From positions 186,001 through 250,000 of the forward strand of contig NZ_FPAY01000001.1 in the NCBI RefSeq assembly GCF_900116495.1: a stretch of 64,000 nucleotides of DNA, read 5' to 3'. Shown in pieces: positions 23,950 through 33,510 of the stretch; position 1 is the first letter of the stretch, and each line of letters starts with the position of its first letter. Position numbers and translations under genes: made by a program. The notes beneath the pieces were generated by a model. The model saw only the letters and a list, made by a program, of their open reading frames with translations, was not told the origin of the DNA and ran no database searches. This DNA is from Arthrobacter sp. ov118 (GTDB taxonomy: Bacteria > Actinomycetota > Actinomycetes > Actinomycetales > Micrococcaceae).

Positions 23950-25665
23950 CTAGGCCACTTCCGGCGGCAGCATGAGGCCGGCACCGGGGATGGCGTTGAG
24001 CAGTGCCTTGGTGTAGTCCTGCTGGGGGGCATCGAAGACGTCGTCCGTGGACCCGGCCTCCACCAGCCTGCCCTTCTGCATGACGCACACGTGGTCGGCG
24101 ATCTGCCGGACCACTGCGAGGTCGTGGGTGATGAACAGGTAGGTCAGGCCGAGGCGGGACTGCAGGTCAGCGAGCAGGTTCAGCACCTGCGCCTGCACCA
24201 GCACGTCCAGAGCCGAGACTGCCTCGTCGCAGATGATCACCTCGGGGTCCAGGGCCAGGGCACGGGCGATCGCAACACGCTGGCGCTGGCCGCCGGAGAG
24301 CTCATTCGGGTACCGCTGCATGGTGGACTGCGGCAGCGCCACCTGGTCCAGCAGTTCCCGGACCTTCTTCTCGCGGCTGGTTTTGTCCCCGATCTTGTGG
24401 GTCCGCAGGGGTTCCTCGATGGTCCGGAAAATGTTGTACATCGGGTCCAGGGAACCGTACGGGTCCTGGAAGATCGGCTGCACCCGGCGCCGGAAGGCGA
24501 AGATCTCCTTGCTGTTCAACGTGGAGGTGTCGACGCCGTCGAAGACGATCTTGCCGGAAGTCGGCGTCAGGAGGTTCAGGACCATCTGTGCCACCGTGGA
24601 CTTTCCGGACCCCGACTCCCCCACGATCGCCGTCGTGGTTCCCCGCTTGACGCTGAAGGAGACGTCGTCAACGGCGGTGAAGTCCGTGGACTTGCCAAAG
24701 CCCGAGCGCAGCTTGAAGACCTTCCGAAGGTTCTGGATCTGCAGGACCTCGTCAGGCGCGGATGACTGAACGGCCGCGGTTTCGGCGGGGGCGAGCATGT
24801 CGTCAGTTTCCACACCCAGTTCCTTGGCGGCCTGGATGCGGCGGGACGCCAGCGACGGCGCCGAGGCGACCAGCCGCTGGGTGTAAGGGTGCTGCGGGTT
24901 CTGCAGCAGCTCCAGCGAGGGTCCTGATTCGACGACCTGGCCGCGGTACATGACCACCACCTGGTCCGCGCGTTCGGCGGCGAGGCCGAGGTCGTGCGTG
25001 ATCAGCAGCACCGCGGTGCCCAGTTCCGTGGTCATCTTGTCCAGGTGATCGAGGATCTGGCGTTGCACGGTGACGTCGAGCGCCGAGGTGGGTTCGTCCG
25101 CGATGAGCAGCCGTGGCTGGCACGAGAGCCCGATCGCGATCAGCGCGCGCTGGCGCATGCCGCCGGAGAACTCGTGCGGGTACTGCTTCGCCCGGCTGGC
25201 GGCGTCCGGCAGCCCCGCCTGGGACAGGACCTTCGCGACGTCGTCGGGGCCGCTGGGCAGGCTGTTCGCCTTCAGCGTCTCGCGGACCTGGTCGCCGATT
25301 TTCCACACCGGGTTCAGGTTGGACATCGGGTCCTGCGGGACCATGCCGATGCTGTTGCCGCGCAGTTCGATCATCCGCTTCTCGCCCGCGCTGGAGATGT
25401 CTTCGCCGTCGAACAGGATCTGCCCTGCCGAGACGCGGCCGTTGCCCGGGAGCAGGCCGATGGCGGCCAGCGCGGTGGTGGACTTGCCGGATCCCGACTC
25501 GCCCACAATCGCCACGGTTTCGCCCGGCATGATGGTCAGGTGGGCATTGCGGACGGCGTTGACCTCGCCGTTGCTGGTGGTGAACCCGATGGCCAGGTTC
25601 CTGATTTCAAGCAGCGGGCGCTCAGTGGCGTACTCAGCTTCCTGGAAGTCAACAGAGGCGCTCAT
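23950..25665 (-). CDS. Peptide ABC transporter, fused double ATP-binding protein (operon 1)
   Basis: 571 residues with two complete ABC ATPase domains, equivalent to fused DppD and DppF. Each has Walker A GESGSGKST (about residues 55-63 and 350), a signature (LSGGQRQR in the second; FSGGMRQR in the first) and Walker B (LLIADEPTSALD; VIICDEAVSALD). The alanine in DEAVSALD is common in this family. It powers oligopeptide import with the permeases just upstream. ATG at 25665 is preferred because AAAGGGG precedes it; an ATG five codons earlier overlaps the permease stop by four bases. Confidence 0.92.
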   Translation of the reverse strand: MSASVDFQEAEYATERPLLEIRNLAIGFTTSNGEVNAVRNAHLTIMPGETVAIVGESGSGKSTTALAAIGLLPGNGRVSAGQILFDGEDISSAGEKRMIELRGNSIGMVPQDPMSNLNPVWKIGDQVRETLKANSLPSGPDDVAKVLSQAGLPDAASRAKQYPHEFSGGMRQRALIAIGLSCQPRLLIADEPTSALDVTVQRQILDHLDKMTTELGTAVLLITHDLGLAAERADQVVVMYRGQVVESGPSLELLQNPQHPYTQRLVASAPSLASRRIQAAKELGVETDDMLAPAETAAVQSSAPDEVLQIQNLRKVFKLRSGFGKSTDFTAVDDVSFSVKRGTTTAIVGESGSGKSTVAQMVLNLLTPTSGKIVFDGVDTSTLNSKEIFAFRRRVQPIFQDPYGSLDPMYNIFRTIEEPLRTHKIGDKTSREKKVRELLDQVALPQSTMQRYPNELSGGQRQRVAIARALALDPEVIICDEAVSALDVLVQAQVLNLLADLQSRLGLTYLFITHDLAVVRQIADHVCVMQKGRLVEAGSTDDVFDAPQQDYTKALLNAIPGAGLMLPPEVA

Positions 25666-25676
25666 GGTGTCCCCTT

Positions 25677-26672
25677 TCATCGCTTGCGGGCTTTGGGATC
25701 GAGGGCATCACGCAAGGCATCGCCCAGCATGATGAAGCTCAGGACGGTGATGGACAGCGCGATGGCCGGGTAGAGCAGCGGCATCGGATTGGACCGGAGG
25801 GAGGCCTGTGCCGCCTGGATGTCATTGCCCCAGGACATGACGCTGGGCGGCAGCCCGATGCCGAGGAAGGACAGCGTGGATTCGGCCACGATGAACGTGC
25901 CCAGGGAGATGGTGGCCACGACGATGATCGGGGCCAGCGAGTTAGGCATCACGTGGCGCATGAGGGCACCGAACTTCGACACGCCGAGCGACCGGGCTGC
26001 CGTGACGAAGTCGGCGTTCCGGACCTCGATGACGGCGCCGCGCGTGATGCGTGCGATCTGCGGCCATCCGAAGATGATCAGGATGAGCACCAGCGTCCCC
26101 ACCGTCTTGTTCGCCCGGAGCATCGGCAGCTGCATGAGCACGATCGCGCCCAGGATCAGCGGCAGCGCGAAGAAGATGTCATTGATGCGCGCCAGGACGG
26201 AGTCGATCCAGCCGCCGTAGTACCCGGCCACGGCGCCCAGGATGCCGCCGATCAGCAGCACGCCGATGGTGGTGAACAGGCCAACTGTCACCGAGGAGCG
26301 TGTGCCGAAGATGACGCGGGCGTAGACGTCGCAGCCCTGCTGGGTAAAGCCCAGCGGGTGGCCCGCGGCGGGACCGGCGTCGGAATTGGCCAGCTGGCAC
26401 GCCTCCGACGTCGGGTCGATCGGCGAGAACAGCCCTGGGAAGAGGGAGACCGCCACGACCACCAGGATCAGGAACGCGGAGATGAGGAAGAGCGGCTGCC
26501 TGCGCAGGTTCTTCCAGGCCTCGCCCCAAAGGCTCAGCGGTGCGGCTTCGTCCTTAACCCGGTCCGTCACCTGGAGCGGGGTCTCGGAGACATCGGCCAC
26601 GAAGTGCGCGGTCCGGGGGGCCGGGCGGCGGGAATCGGCGTGCCGTGCGGTGGTGGTGTTATCAGGAGTCAT
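25677..26672 (-). CDS. Peptide ABC transporter permease, DppC type (operon 1)
   Basis: 331 residues with a hydrophilic N-terminus and about six helices. The permease EAA-like motif is ARSLGVSKFGALMRHVMPN, and the end reads DALRDALDPKARKR, a DppC/OppC hallmark. The start ATG at 26672 follows a GAGGA ribosome-binding site and overlaps the end of the dppB-type gene by 11 bases, so the two permeases are translationally coupled. Confidence 0.92.
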   Translation of the reverse strand: MTPDNTTTARHADSRRPAPRTAHFVADVSETPLQVTDRVKDEAAPLSLWGEAWKNLRRQPLFLISAFLILVVVAVSLFPGLFSPIDPTSEACQLANSDAGPAAGHPLGFTQQGCDVYARVIFGTRSSVTVGLFTTIGVLLIGGILGAVAGYYGGWIDSVLARINDIFFALPLILGAIVLMQLPMLRANKTVGTLVLILIIFGWPQIARITRGAVIEVRNADFVTAARSLGVSKFGALMRHVMPNSLAPIIVVATISLGTFIVAESTLSFLGIGLPPSVMSWGNDIQAAQASLRSNPMPLLYPAIALSITVLSFIMLGDALRDALDPKARKR

Positions 26673-27591
26673 AACGGATCCTCGGGTCAAGCCAGCCGTA
26701 AAGCAGGTCAACGAGCAGGTTGGAGAGGCAGTAAATCAGCACCAAGACAGTGACGATCGAGACCACTGTGGGCCCTTCACCGGACAGCACGGCCCGATAG
26801 AGCCGGTTGCCTACGCCCGGAACGTTGAAAATTCCTTCCGTGACGATTGCACCGCCCATCAGGGCACCGAGGTCGGCGCCCAGGAACGTAATGACGGGAA
26901 TCAGGGAGTTGCGCAGGATGTGGACGCGGACCACCTGGAACCGGGACAGGCCCTTGGCGGTGGCGGTGCGCACGTAGTCGGCGTTCATATTTTCGATGAC
27001 GGACGTGCGGGTCAGGCGCAGGACGTAGGCGAAGGATCCCAGTCCCAGCACGATCGCCGGCAGGATGAGGTCCGGAACGGTCGCGGCGGAGCTGACGGTC
27101 GGTTTGGCCCAGCCCAGCTGCACGCCGATGGTGAACTGCAGCAGGAAGCCCAGGACGAAGATCGGGATGCCGATCACGACCAGCGATGCGACCAGGACCG
27201 TGGCGTCGAAGAACTTGCCTTTGCGCAGGCCTGCGATGAGGCCGAAGACGATGCCGAAGACTCCCTCGAAGATCAGCGCCATGATGGCCAGCCGGGCCGT
27301 GACGGGGAAGACCTCGCCGAGCACCGCGGCGATGGGGCGTCCGGAGAAGTCCTGGCCGAGGTCGAACGTGAAGATGCTCTTGAGGTACAGCAGGTATTGC
27401 ATCCAGAAGGGCTGGTCAAGGTTGTACTGCGCCCGCAGCTTCGCTGCCACGGCCTCATTGACCGGCTTGTCGCCGAACAGTGCCACGATGGGGTCGCCGG
27501 GCAGGCTGAAGACCAGGAAGTACACCAGCAGTGTTGCGCCCAGGAAGACGGGAATCAGTTGCAGGAAACGCTTGAGGATGTATGTCGGCAT
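26662..27591 (-). CDS. Peptide ABC transporter permease, DppB type (operon 1)
   Basis: 309 residues, starting MPTYILKRFLQLIPVFLGAT, typical of DppB/OppB. It has six helices and the motif TATAKGLSRFQVVRVHILRN, where the ATPase docks. It ends LLYGWLDPRIRYDS, the usual DppB terminus. ATG at 27591 is chosen from family alignment; the frame runs further upstream without homology. It follows the binding-protein gene after a hairpin. Confidence 0.92.
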   Translation of the reverse strand: MPTYILKRFLQLIPVFLGATLLVYFLVFSLPGDPIVALFGDKPVNEAVAAKLRAQYNLDQPFWMQYLLYLKSIFTFDLGQDFSGRPIAAVLGEVFPVTARLAIMALIFEGVFGIVFGLIAGLRKGKFFDATVLVASLVVIGIPIFVLGFLLQFTIGVQLGWAKPTVSSAATVPDLILPAIVLGLGSFAYVLRLTRTSVIENMNADYVRTATAKGLSRFQVVRVHILRNSLIPVITFLGADLGALMGGAIVTEGIFNVPGVGNRLYRAVLSGEGPTVVSIVTVLVLIYCLSNLLVDLLYGWLDPRIRYDS

Positions 27592-27761
27592 CAGCGAGTC
27601 ACACCCTCGTTGGCAGGCATCCTGTCCAGGGATGCGGCGGAGTTGTTCATCAAAGAACCTTTTCACTATGGAGGCAGGCCGGCGCCGGTTCGCTCACGGC
27701 GGCAGGGCTGCGAAAAGTTCGCCCGAAGAGCCGGGCATGTAGAGAAGTGGGGGAAGCACGA

Positions 27762-27800
27762 CGACGGCGGAGGCCCCAGTGTGGGCGGCCCCCGCCGTCG
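27762..27800 (-). terminator. Attenuator-like hairpin between binding-protein and permease genes (operon 1)
   Basis: CGACGGCGG pairs with CCGCCGTCG, with an inner GGCC/GGCC pairing. It lies nine bases after the binding-protein stop, with no T run. Partial termination or 3'-end protection would leave binding protein in excess over the permeases. Confidence 0.55.
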
Positions 27801-27808
27801 CCGAGTGG

Positions 27809-29449
27809 TTACTTACCGGTGATGTTGTAGTACAGCGGGACGCCGTCCCAGCCGTAGTCAACGTTGGTGACCTTGTCGCTCCAGCCGCCCTGAGCAACCT
27901 GGTACCACAGGGGGATGGCCGGAAGGTCCGTCAGGAGGATCTCCTGGGCCTTGTTCATGGCCTTGTTGCCGTCGCTGACCGACGCGGCGTTCAGGCCGTC
28001 GGAGATGGCCTTGTCGAACGCCGGGTTCGCGTAGTTGGCGTCGTTGGAGCCGGCACCGGTCTTGTAGATCGGGCCGAGGAAGTTGTACAGCGACGGGTAG
28101 TCAGCCTGCCAGCCGGCGCGGATGGAGCCGGTGAGGGTCTTGGCGGTGGCGTCGTTGCGGGCTTCCTTGAAGGTGGCGTACGGCTTGCCTTCAACCTTGA
28201 TGCCGAGGGTGTTCTTGAGCTGGTTGACGACAGCTTCGACCCAGGCCTTGTGGCCGCCCTTGTCGGCGTTGTAGGCAATGGTGAAGGTCTCGTTGGAGTC
28301 CCACTTCTTGATCGCGTCGGCCTTGGCCCAAGCTTCCTTGGCTTTGTCGGCGTTGAACGTCAGGTTCTCGGCACCGGGGATCGAGTCGCTGTAGCCGTCA
28401 AGCACGGGAGCCGTGAAGTCCTTGGCGGGCTGGCGTGCACCGTTGAAGATCACCTTGGTGATCTCGTCGCGGTTGATCGCCATGGAGATGGCCTGGCGGC
28501 GGAGCTTGCCGGCCTCGCCGCTCCATTCCGGCAGGTACTCCGGGATGGCGATGGTCTGGTTGCCGGCGTACGGCTTGTTGATGGTCCGGTCGCCGAGGTC
28601 AGACTTGAAGGTCTTCAGCGCGCTGGTCGGGATGGTCTGCAGGATGTCCAGGTTGTTGGACAGCAGGTCCTGGTAGGCGGCGTCATCGTTCTGGAAGATC
28701 TTGAAGGTCACGCCGGCGTTCTTGGCCTTGCGCGGGCCGTTGTAGTCCGGGTTCGGAACGAGCTGGATCTGCACGTTGTGCTGCCAGCCGCCGTCCGCGA
28801 GCTTGTACGGGCCGTTGCCGACCGGCTTCTCGCCGAAGCCCTTCGGGTCCTTCAGGGCGCCGGAGGGAACCGGGACAAACGCGGTGTAGCCCAGGCGAAG
28901 CGGCCAGTCAGATTCCGGCTGCTTCAGTTCGACGGTGAACGTCTGGTCGTCAACGACCTTCAGCCCGGACATGGTCTCGACCTTGGAGCCTTCTGCGCTG
29001 GCTTCGTCGTAGCCCTTGATGCTTTCGAAGAAACCGCCGCTGAGCTGGGCGTTCTTGGCTGCGGCGCCGAAGTTCCAGGAATCGACGAAGGTCTTGGCCG
29101 TGATGGCCTCGCCGTTCGTGAACTTCTGGTCCTTCTTGACCTTGATGGTGAAGTGCTGGCCGTCCTTGCCCTCGATCGACTCGGCGAGTTCGTTGACCGG
29201 CTTGCCGCTGGGGTCATAGCTGACCAGGCCCGCGAAGATCATGTCGATGACCTTGCCGCCACCGACCTCGTTGGTGTCGGCCGGCATGAGGGGACGCTGG
29301 GGCTCGGAGCCGTCGGCGAGGATCACCTTGCTGGTGTCTCCGCCGGTGCTGCCGCTACCGGTGGCGGAGCCGCTGGCCCCGCATCCGGTCAGGGCGAGGG
29401 CGGCGATAGCCACCACGCCCAGTGCTTTGGAAGTGCGCGCAAAACGCAT
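27809..29449 (-). CDS. Peptide ABC transporter substrate-binding lipoprotein (operon 1)
   Basis: 546 residues of the family 5 solute-binding proteins (DppA/OppA type) with lipoprotein signal (LALTGC, Cys23). Family blocks such as DMIFAGLVSYDPSGKPVNEL, YTAFVPVPSGAL and VDYGWDGVPLYYNITGK are visible. It captures di- or oligopeptides outside the cell. ATG at 29449 is placed by a clear AGGAGG seven bases upstream and the signal peptide. It is the first gene of operon 1. Confidence 0.92.
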   Translation of the reverse strand: MRFARTSKALGVVAIAALALTGCGASGSATGSGSTGGDTSKVILADGSEPQRPLMPADTNEVGGGKVIDMIFAGLVSYDPSGKPVNELAESIEGKDGQHFTIKVKKDQKFTNGEAITAKTFVDSWNFGAAAKNAQLSGGFFESIKGYDEASAEGSKVETMSGLKVVDDQTFTVELKQPESDWPLRLGYTAFVPVPSGALKDPKGFGEKPVGNGPYKLADGGWQHNVQIQLVPNPDYNGPRKAKNAGVTFKIFQNDDAAYQDLLSNNLDILQTIPTSALKTFKSDLGDRTINKPYAGNQTIAIPEYLPEWSGEAGKLRRQAISMAINRDEITKVIFNGARQPAKDFTAPVLDGYSDSIPGAENLTFNADKAKEAWAKADAIKKWDSNETFTIAYNADKGGHKAWVEAVVNQLKNTLGIKVEGKPYATFKEARNDATAKTLTGSIRAGWQADYPSLYNFLGPIYKTGAGSNDANYANPAFDKAISDGLNAASVSDGNKAMNKAQEILLTDLPAIPLWYQVAQGGWSDKVTNVDYGWDGVPLYYNITGK

Positions 29450-29762
29450 TCCGCCTCCTATGAGTTGTGGGAGTTCATGAGGGAAAAACTTGTGCTTCCC
29501 CATAAGCAGGCACAGGGGTATCCCCTGTGACGTGGCCTACATTCGAAGTAGCCTAGCCCCAAAGAGTCCAAATGTTGGAACTCTGTTGCCAAACCGTGAT
29601 CCGACAAACTGATGACGGCTAACGTCAAGCGCACAGCATTACAGGTCACACACTACTGGCTGGTAGTATTCGCGCCCACCGGCATCCCGGTTACCCTGAA
29701 TTAACTGAAAACCCGCTGTTTTCGCCCCTGTTTCCGCCCTGTTTTTGCCCTCCGGGCAAGCC
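29450..29762. other. 313-bp gap between the two peptide ABC operons
   Basis: No gene is seen. It should hold the promoter of operon 1. It contains a perfect inverted repeat CACAGGGG-TAT-CCCCTGTG (29511-29529), 62-80 bases before the start, possibly an operator. Weak GAAAAC/GTTTTC pairing (29707-29723) near the end of operon 2 is a poor terminator candidate. Confidence 0.5.
29511..29529. promoter_or_regulatory. Inverted repeat in the leader of peptide operon 1
   Basis: Perfect 8-bp arms CACAGGGG/CCCCTGTG separated by TAT, upstream of the binding-protein gene. Its placement suits a regulator binding site or leader hairpin. No comparable copy was seen before operon 2. Confidence 0.35.
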
Positions 29763-31589
29763 TCAGCTGGCACCGGAAAGCAGCTGCGCGCGCAGTTCGC
29801 GGCGCTCGCGCTGCTTGTCCGGATCCGGCAGCGGAACCGCTGCCAGGAGCCGTTGCGTGTAGGGCTCCTGGGGGTTGCGGAGGATCTGGTCCCGGGTCCC
29901 CTGTTCCACGATCCGGCCGCGCTGCATGACGCAGATCCGGTCGGCGAGCACGTCCACCACGGCGAGGTCATGAGTAACGAACAGGCAGGCGAACCCCAGC
30001 TCCTTCTGCAGGTTCTGGAACAGATCGAGCACCTTGGCCTGGACGGAGACGTCCAGGGCAGAGGTGGGCTCGTCGGCGACCATCAGCTTCGGCTTGAGCG
30101 AGAGTGCCCGGGCGATGCCCACACGCTGCTTCTGGCCGCCGGAGAGCTCGTGGGGGTAGCGGTTGCGGTAGTCCCGCGGCAGCTCTACCTGGTCCAGGAG
30201 CGCCTCGATCCGGCGCTGCAGCTCGGCACCCTTCGCCACGGAGGCGAGAAACATCGGCTCGCCGATGCTTTCGCCGATGGGCAGCCGGGGGTTCAGCGAC
30301 GAGGACGGATCCTGGAACACCATGCCGACGTGCCGTCGCATGTCGCGCAGCTGCCGGCCGTTCTTCTTGGCCGCGGAAATGTCCTGCCCAACGACACGCA
30401 TGGTGCCTGAAGCCACCGGCAGGAGGCCGACTGCGGCCCGGCCGATGGTGGTCTTGCCCGATCCTGATTCGCCGACGAGGCCGACGACCTGTCCGGGGTA
30501 GATGGCCAGGTTGGCGCCTTCCACGGCGCGGAAAGCCGGCACCCGGCCCTGCTTCGGGTACTCGATGGCGACGTCGCGGAGCTCCAGGACCGGGTCACCC
30601 TTCGGCCTGGCTGCCTCGGCCGCGGCCAGGGCGGCGGCGTTCTCCCGCTCCCGCGCGATCAGCTCGTCTTCGGGGATGGAGCGGATTTCGGCGTGTGTGG
30701 CGGCGGCGAGGGCGGCGGTGACATCCACGTCGGCCGAGGTCTCCCCACCGCCCTGACCCAGGTGCGGCACCGCGGCGAGCAACGCCCGCGTGTATTCGTG
30801 CTGCGGGCTGTGGAAGATCTGTGCGGCCGTCCCGGTCTCCACGATGACGCCCTTGCGCATGACGGCGATCCGGTCGGCGAGGTCGGCCACTACGCCCATG
30901 TCGTGCGTGATGAGCACGATGGCGCTGTCCAGCTTGTTCCGCAAGTTGCGCATGAGGTCCAGGATCTCGGCTTGGACGGTCACATCGAGGGCCGTGGTGG
31001 GCTCATCGGCGATCAGCAGCTTCGGGTCGCAGGAGAGCGACTGGGCGATCATGGCGCGCTGGCGCTGCCCGCCGGAAAGCTGGTGCGGGTAGGACCGGAA
31101 GGCCTTCTCAGGATCGGGCAGTTCCACAAGGTCCAGCATGTGCAGGGCACGGAGCCGGGCCTCGTCTGGCGAGACCTCATTGTGCAGACGCACAGTTTCG
31201 ATGATCTGCAACCCCACCGTATAAACCGGGTTCAGGGCCGTCATCGGCTCCTGGAAGATCACCGCGACGTCCTTGCCGCGCACGGCCCGGATATTGGTCT
31301 CATTGGTTCCCAGCAGCTCCCGGCCGGCCAGCTTGACACTTCCTGTCACGCGGCTGTTACTGGGCAGAAGGCCCAGGAGTGCCATCGAACTGGCGCTCTT
31401 CCCGGACCCGGACTCCCCCACGATGGCGAGCACTTCACCGGCCCGCACCTCGTAGTTGAGGCCGATCGCGGCCGGGACCCACTTCTTGTCCACGCCGAAA
31501 TCCACGCTGAGGTCCCGGACCTCCAGGACCGTGTCACCTCTGCCGGGCGCGGGTGCCGCCGGCGGATCGAGGGTGATGAAGTCAGTCAT
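29763..31589 (-). CDS. Peptide ABC transporter, fused double ATP-binding protein (operon 2)
   Basis: 608 residues with two ABC ATPase domains: Walker A GESGSGKSA in the first and GESGSGKTT in the second; signatures LSGGQRQR and LSGGQKQR; Walker B LLIADEPTTALD and LMVADEPTSALD. The first Walker A has Ala in place of the usual Thr/Ser after GKS, a known variant in DppD proteins. A linker of about 60 residues joins the domains. ATG at 31589 follows GGAAGGA. Unlike in operon 1, it is separated from its permeases by an opposite-strand gene, so it needs its own promoter in the 79-bp divergent gap. Confidence 0.9.
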   Translation of the reverse strand: MTDFITLDPPAAPAPGRGDTVLEVRDLSVDFGVDKKWVPAAIGLNYEVRAGEVLAIVGESGSGKSASSMALLGLLPSNSRVTGSVKLAGRELLGTNETNIRAVRGKDVAVIFQEPMTALNPVYTVGLQIIETVRLHNEVSPDEARLRALHMLDLVELPDPEKAFRSYPHQLSGGQRQRAMIAQSLSCDPKLLIADEPTTALDVTVQAEILDLMRNLRNKLDSAIVLITHDMGVVADLADRIAVMRKGVIVETGTAAQIFHSPQHEYTRALLAAVPHLGQGGGETSADVDVTAALAAATHAEIRSIPEDELIARERENAAALAAAEAARPKGDPVLELRDVAIEYPKQGRVPAFRAVEGANLAIYPGQVVGLVGESGSGKTTIGRAAVGLLPVASGTMRVVGQDISAAKKNGRQLRDMRRHVGMVFQDPSSSLNPRLPIGESIGEPMFLASVAKGAELQRRIEALLDQVELPRDYRNRYPHELSGGQKQRVGIARALSLKPKLMVADEPTSALDVSVQAKVLDLFQNLQKELGFACLFVTHDLAVVDVLADRICVMQRGRIVEQGTRDQILRNPQEPYTQRLLAAVPLPDPDKQRERRELRAQLLSGAS

Positions 31590-31668
31590 GGTGGGTCCAT
31601 CCTTCCGCCCGGGCCGCCGGTGCACCGGGGATTAGTGCTGCGGCTCGGAATACTGAATTATTAGGGGC

Positions 31669-32298
31669 ATGAGCTCTGCGCCGCACGCCGGAAATGTTGA
31701 AGTGTTCAAGGCACGAACAAATAAATGGTTCGCGTTGCTCGCCTGGGCGGTGGCCGCGTTCGGTGTCGTGGCCACGGTTGCCGCGGCAGGTCCGGGAGCA
31801 CTGGGAGGCGCCGCCCCGCTGCTGCTCATTGCCTTTCTGGGCTGGCTGCTGTTCTGGATGCCGTCCGTGGTGGTGCACGACGCCGGCGTCACGCTGGAAA
31901 ATCCGTTCCGCTCGATCAAGGTCCCGTGGGGTGCGCTGGTGCACGTCGACACGCGCTTCGCCCTCACCCTGGTCACTGCAGAAAAGAGCTACGCGTCCTG
32001 GGCTGCGCCCGCCCCCGGAATCTGGGGTGGCCGCCATGCCCGCCCGGAAGACCTCCAGGGCCTGCCGGCAACCACCTACGGGCCCGGCAGGTCGGTCCGT
32101 CCCGGCGACCTGAAGACCACGGACTCCGGCCAGGCCGCCATGCTGGTGCGGGCGCGCTGGCATGAACTGGTGGAAAGCGGGCAGCTCGCGGCCGGCGAGG
32201 CTGCCGCCCCTGCCGCGACCGTCACGGTCCGCTGGGTGGCGATCGGCGCCGTCGTACTTCTCCTGGCGGCGAGCTACCTGGCAGTCACGGCCGGCTAG
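31669..32298 (+). CDS. bPH_6-type PH-domain membrane protein
   Basis: 209 residues with two N-terminal helices (about residues 20-36 and 44-60). A cytoplasmic PH-like domain follows (FWMPSVVVHDAGVTLENPFR, then VPWGALVHVDTRFALTLVT), then a C-terminal helix (about 184-204). This matches the bacterial PH domain found in low-molecular-weight antigen 6 (Cfp6)-like proteins. The function is unknown. It lies on the opposite strand within the second peptide-transport cluster, between permease and ATPase genes, convergent with the permease gene. Confidence 0.8.
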   Translation: MSSAPHAGNVEVFKARTNKWFALLAWAVAAFGVVATVAAAGPGALGGAAPLLLIAFLGWLLFWMPSVVVHDAGVTLENPFRSIKVPWGALVHVDTRFALTLVTAEKSYASWAAPAPGIWGGRHARPEDLQGLPATTYGPGRSVRPGDLKTTDSGQAAMLVRARWHELVESGQLAAGEAAAPAATVTVRWVAIGAVVLLLAASYLAVTAG

Positions 32299-32322
32299 CA
32301 CCGGCCTGCAGGGGGCCGGCAT

Positions 32323-33510
32323 CTACTGGCCCCGGGTTCCGTCTGCGGTTCCGTCGGCAGATCCGTCAGGGCGGAAGTCGTCATGCTGGAAGCCATTTCG
32401 CTCTGGCTCGTCCAGGGCGGTGACCGCGCTGGTCTGTACGGATGTTTGGGCCGCGGCCCCGGGATGCTCCGTTGCCTTCTTGGCATTGAATTTCTTCTGC
32501 CGGGGATCAAAGGCGTCCCGCAGTCCGTCGCCGATGAAGTTGATACTCAGGCAAATCAGGACAATGAACATGCCCGGGAACCAGAACAGCCACGGCCGCG
32601 TGGCGAAGGCCTCCTGGTTCTGCGAGATCAGCAGCCCCAGCGAGGTGTCGGGAGCCTTGACGCCGACGCCCAGGTAGCTCAGCGCCGTCTCGGTCAGGAT
32701 CGCCGCGGACATTGTCAGGGTCACGTTCACGATCAGGACGCCGACGGCGTTGGGCAGGATGTGCTTGAAGATAATGCGCGCGTTGCTGGCGCCAGAGATC
32801 CGGGCCGCATCCACGAACTCGCGTTCGCGCAGGGACAGGAATTCGCCGCGCATCAGGCGCGCCAGGCTGACCCAGCTGATCAGGCCCAGGAATATCCCAA
32901 GGGCCAGGACCCCGTTGGTGCTGGCGAACGAGGCGAACCAGCTGCCCTGGTCCCGGCGGCCTGCCATCTGCGCCATGACGGCGGCCAGCAGCAGGGCGGG
33001 AATGATGATGATGATGTCGGTCAGCCGCATCAGGACAGCCTCGAGCCAGCCCCGGAAATAGCCGGCGAGGGCCCCGACGACGACGCCGATCAGGCCGGCG
33101 ATGAGGCCGATCACGATCATGATGGTGATCGACTGCTGGGCCCCGCGCATGGTCATGGCGAACAGGTCGCGGCCGATCCGGTCCTGGCCGAACGGATGTT
33201 CGCCCCAAGCCGGCAGCCAGAGGGAGGCGGTGGGGGCGCCGCCGTTGACCAGCGGCGAGACCTCCGTGTGGCTGTACTTCCACCAGCCAGGGATGCCCAT
33301 GTAGCCCACTGAAGTGAATGCCACGACAAAGATGAGGGCGAAGACGACGAGGCCAATGATGGCCCCGGAGTGTCCAAGGAACCGCTTCCGGACGATCTGT
33401 CCCTGGCTGAGGCCCTTGGCTTCAAGGACCGGCTCGATGCCGGCTGCGGCCCATGTCCGCGAGCCGGCGTCTTCTGCCATGATTTCTTCCTGCTGACTTG
33501 GCTGGCTCAT
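32323..33510 (-). CDS. Peptide ABC transporter permease, DppC type (operon 2)
   Basis: 395 residues, longer than the usual ~300 because of a 40-residue hydrophilic N-terminus and a ~45-residue polar C-terminal tail after DALRDAFDPRQKKF-like sequence (GDGLRDAFDPRQKKFNAKK). The permease motif is DAARISGASNARIIFKHILPN. The start at 33510 overlaps the preceding permease stop by four bases; ATG at 33480 with AGGAAG before it is an alternative. It ends 24 bases from the convergent PH-domain gene. Confidence 0.9.
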   Translation of the reverse strand: MSQPSQQEEIMAEDAGSRTWAAAGIEPVLEAKGLSQGQIVRKRFLGHSGAIIGLVVFALIFVVAFTSVGYMGIPGWWKYSHTEVSPLVNGGAPTASLWLPAWGEHPFGQDRIGRDLFAMTMRGAQQSITIMIVIGLIAGLIGVVVGALAGYFRGWLEAVLMRLTDIIIIIPALLLAAVMAQMAGRRDQGSWFASFASTNGVLALGIFLGLISWVSLARLMRGEFLSLREREFVDAARISGASNARIIFKHILPNAVGVLIVNVTLTMSAAILTETALSYLGVGVKAPDTSLGLLISQNQEAFATRPWLFWFPGMFIVLICLSINFIGDGLRDAFDPRQKKFNAKKATEHPGAAAQTSVQTSAVTALDEPERNGFQHDDFRPDGSADGTADGTRGQ

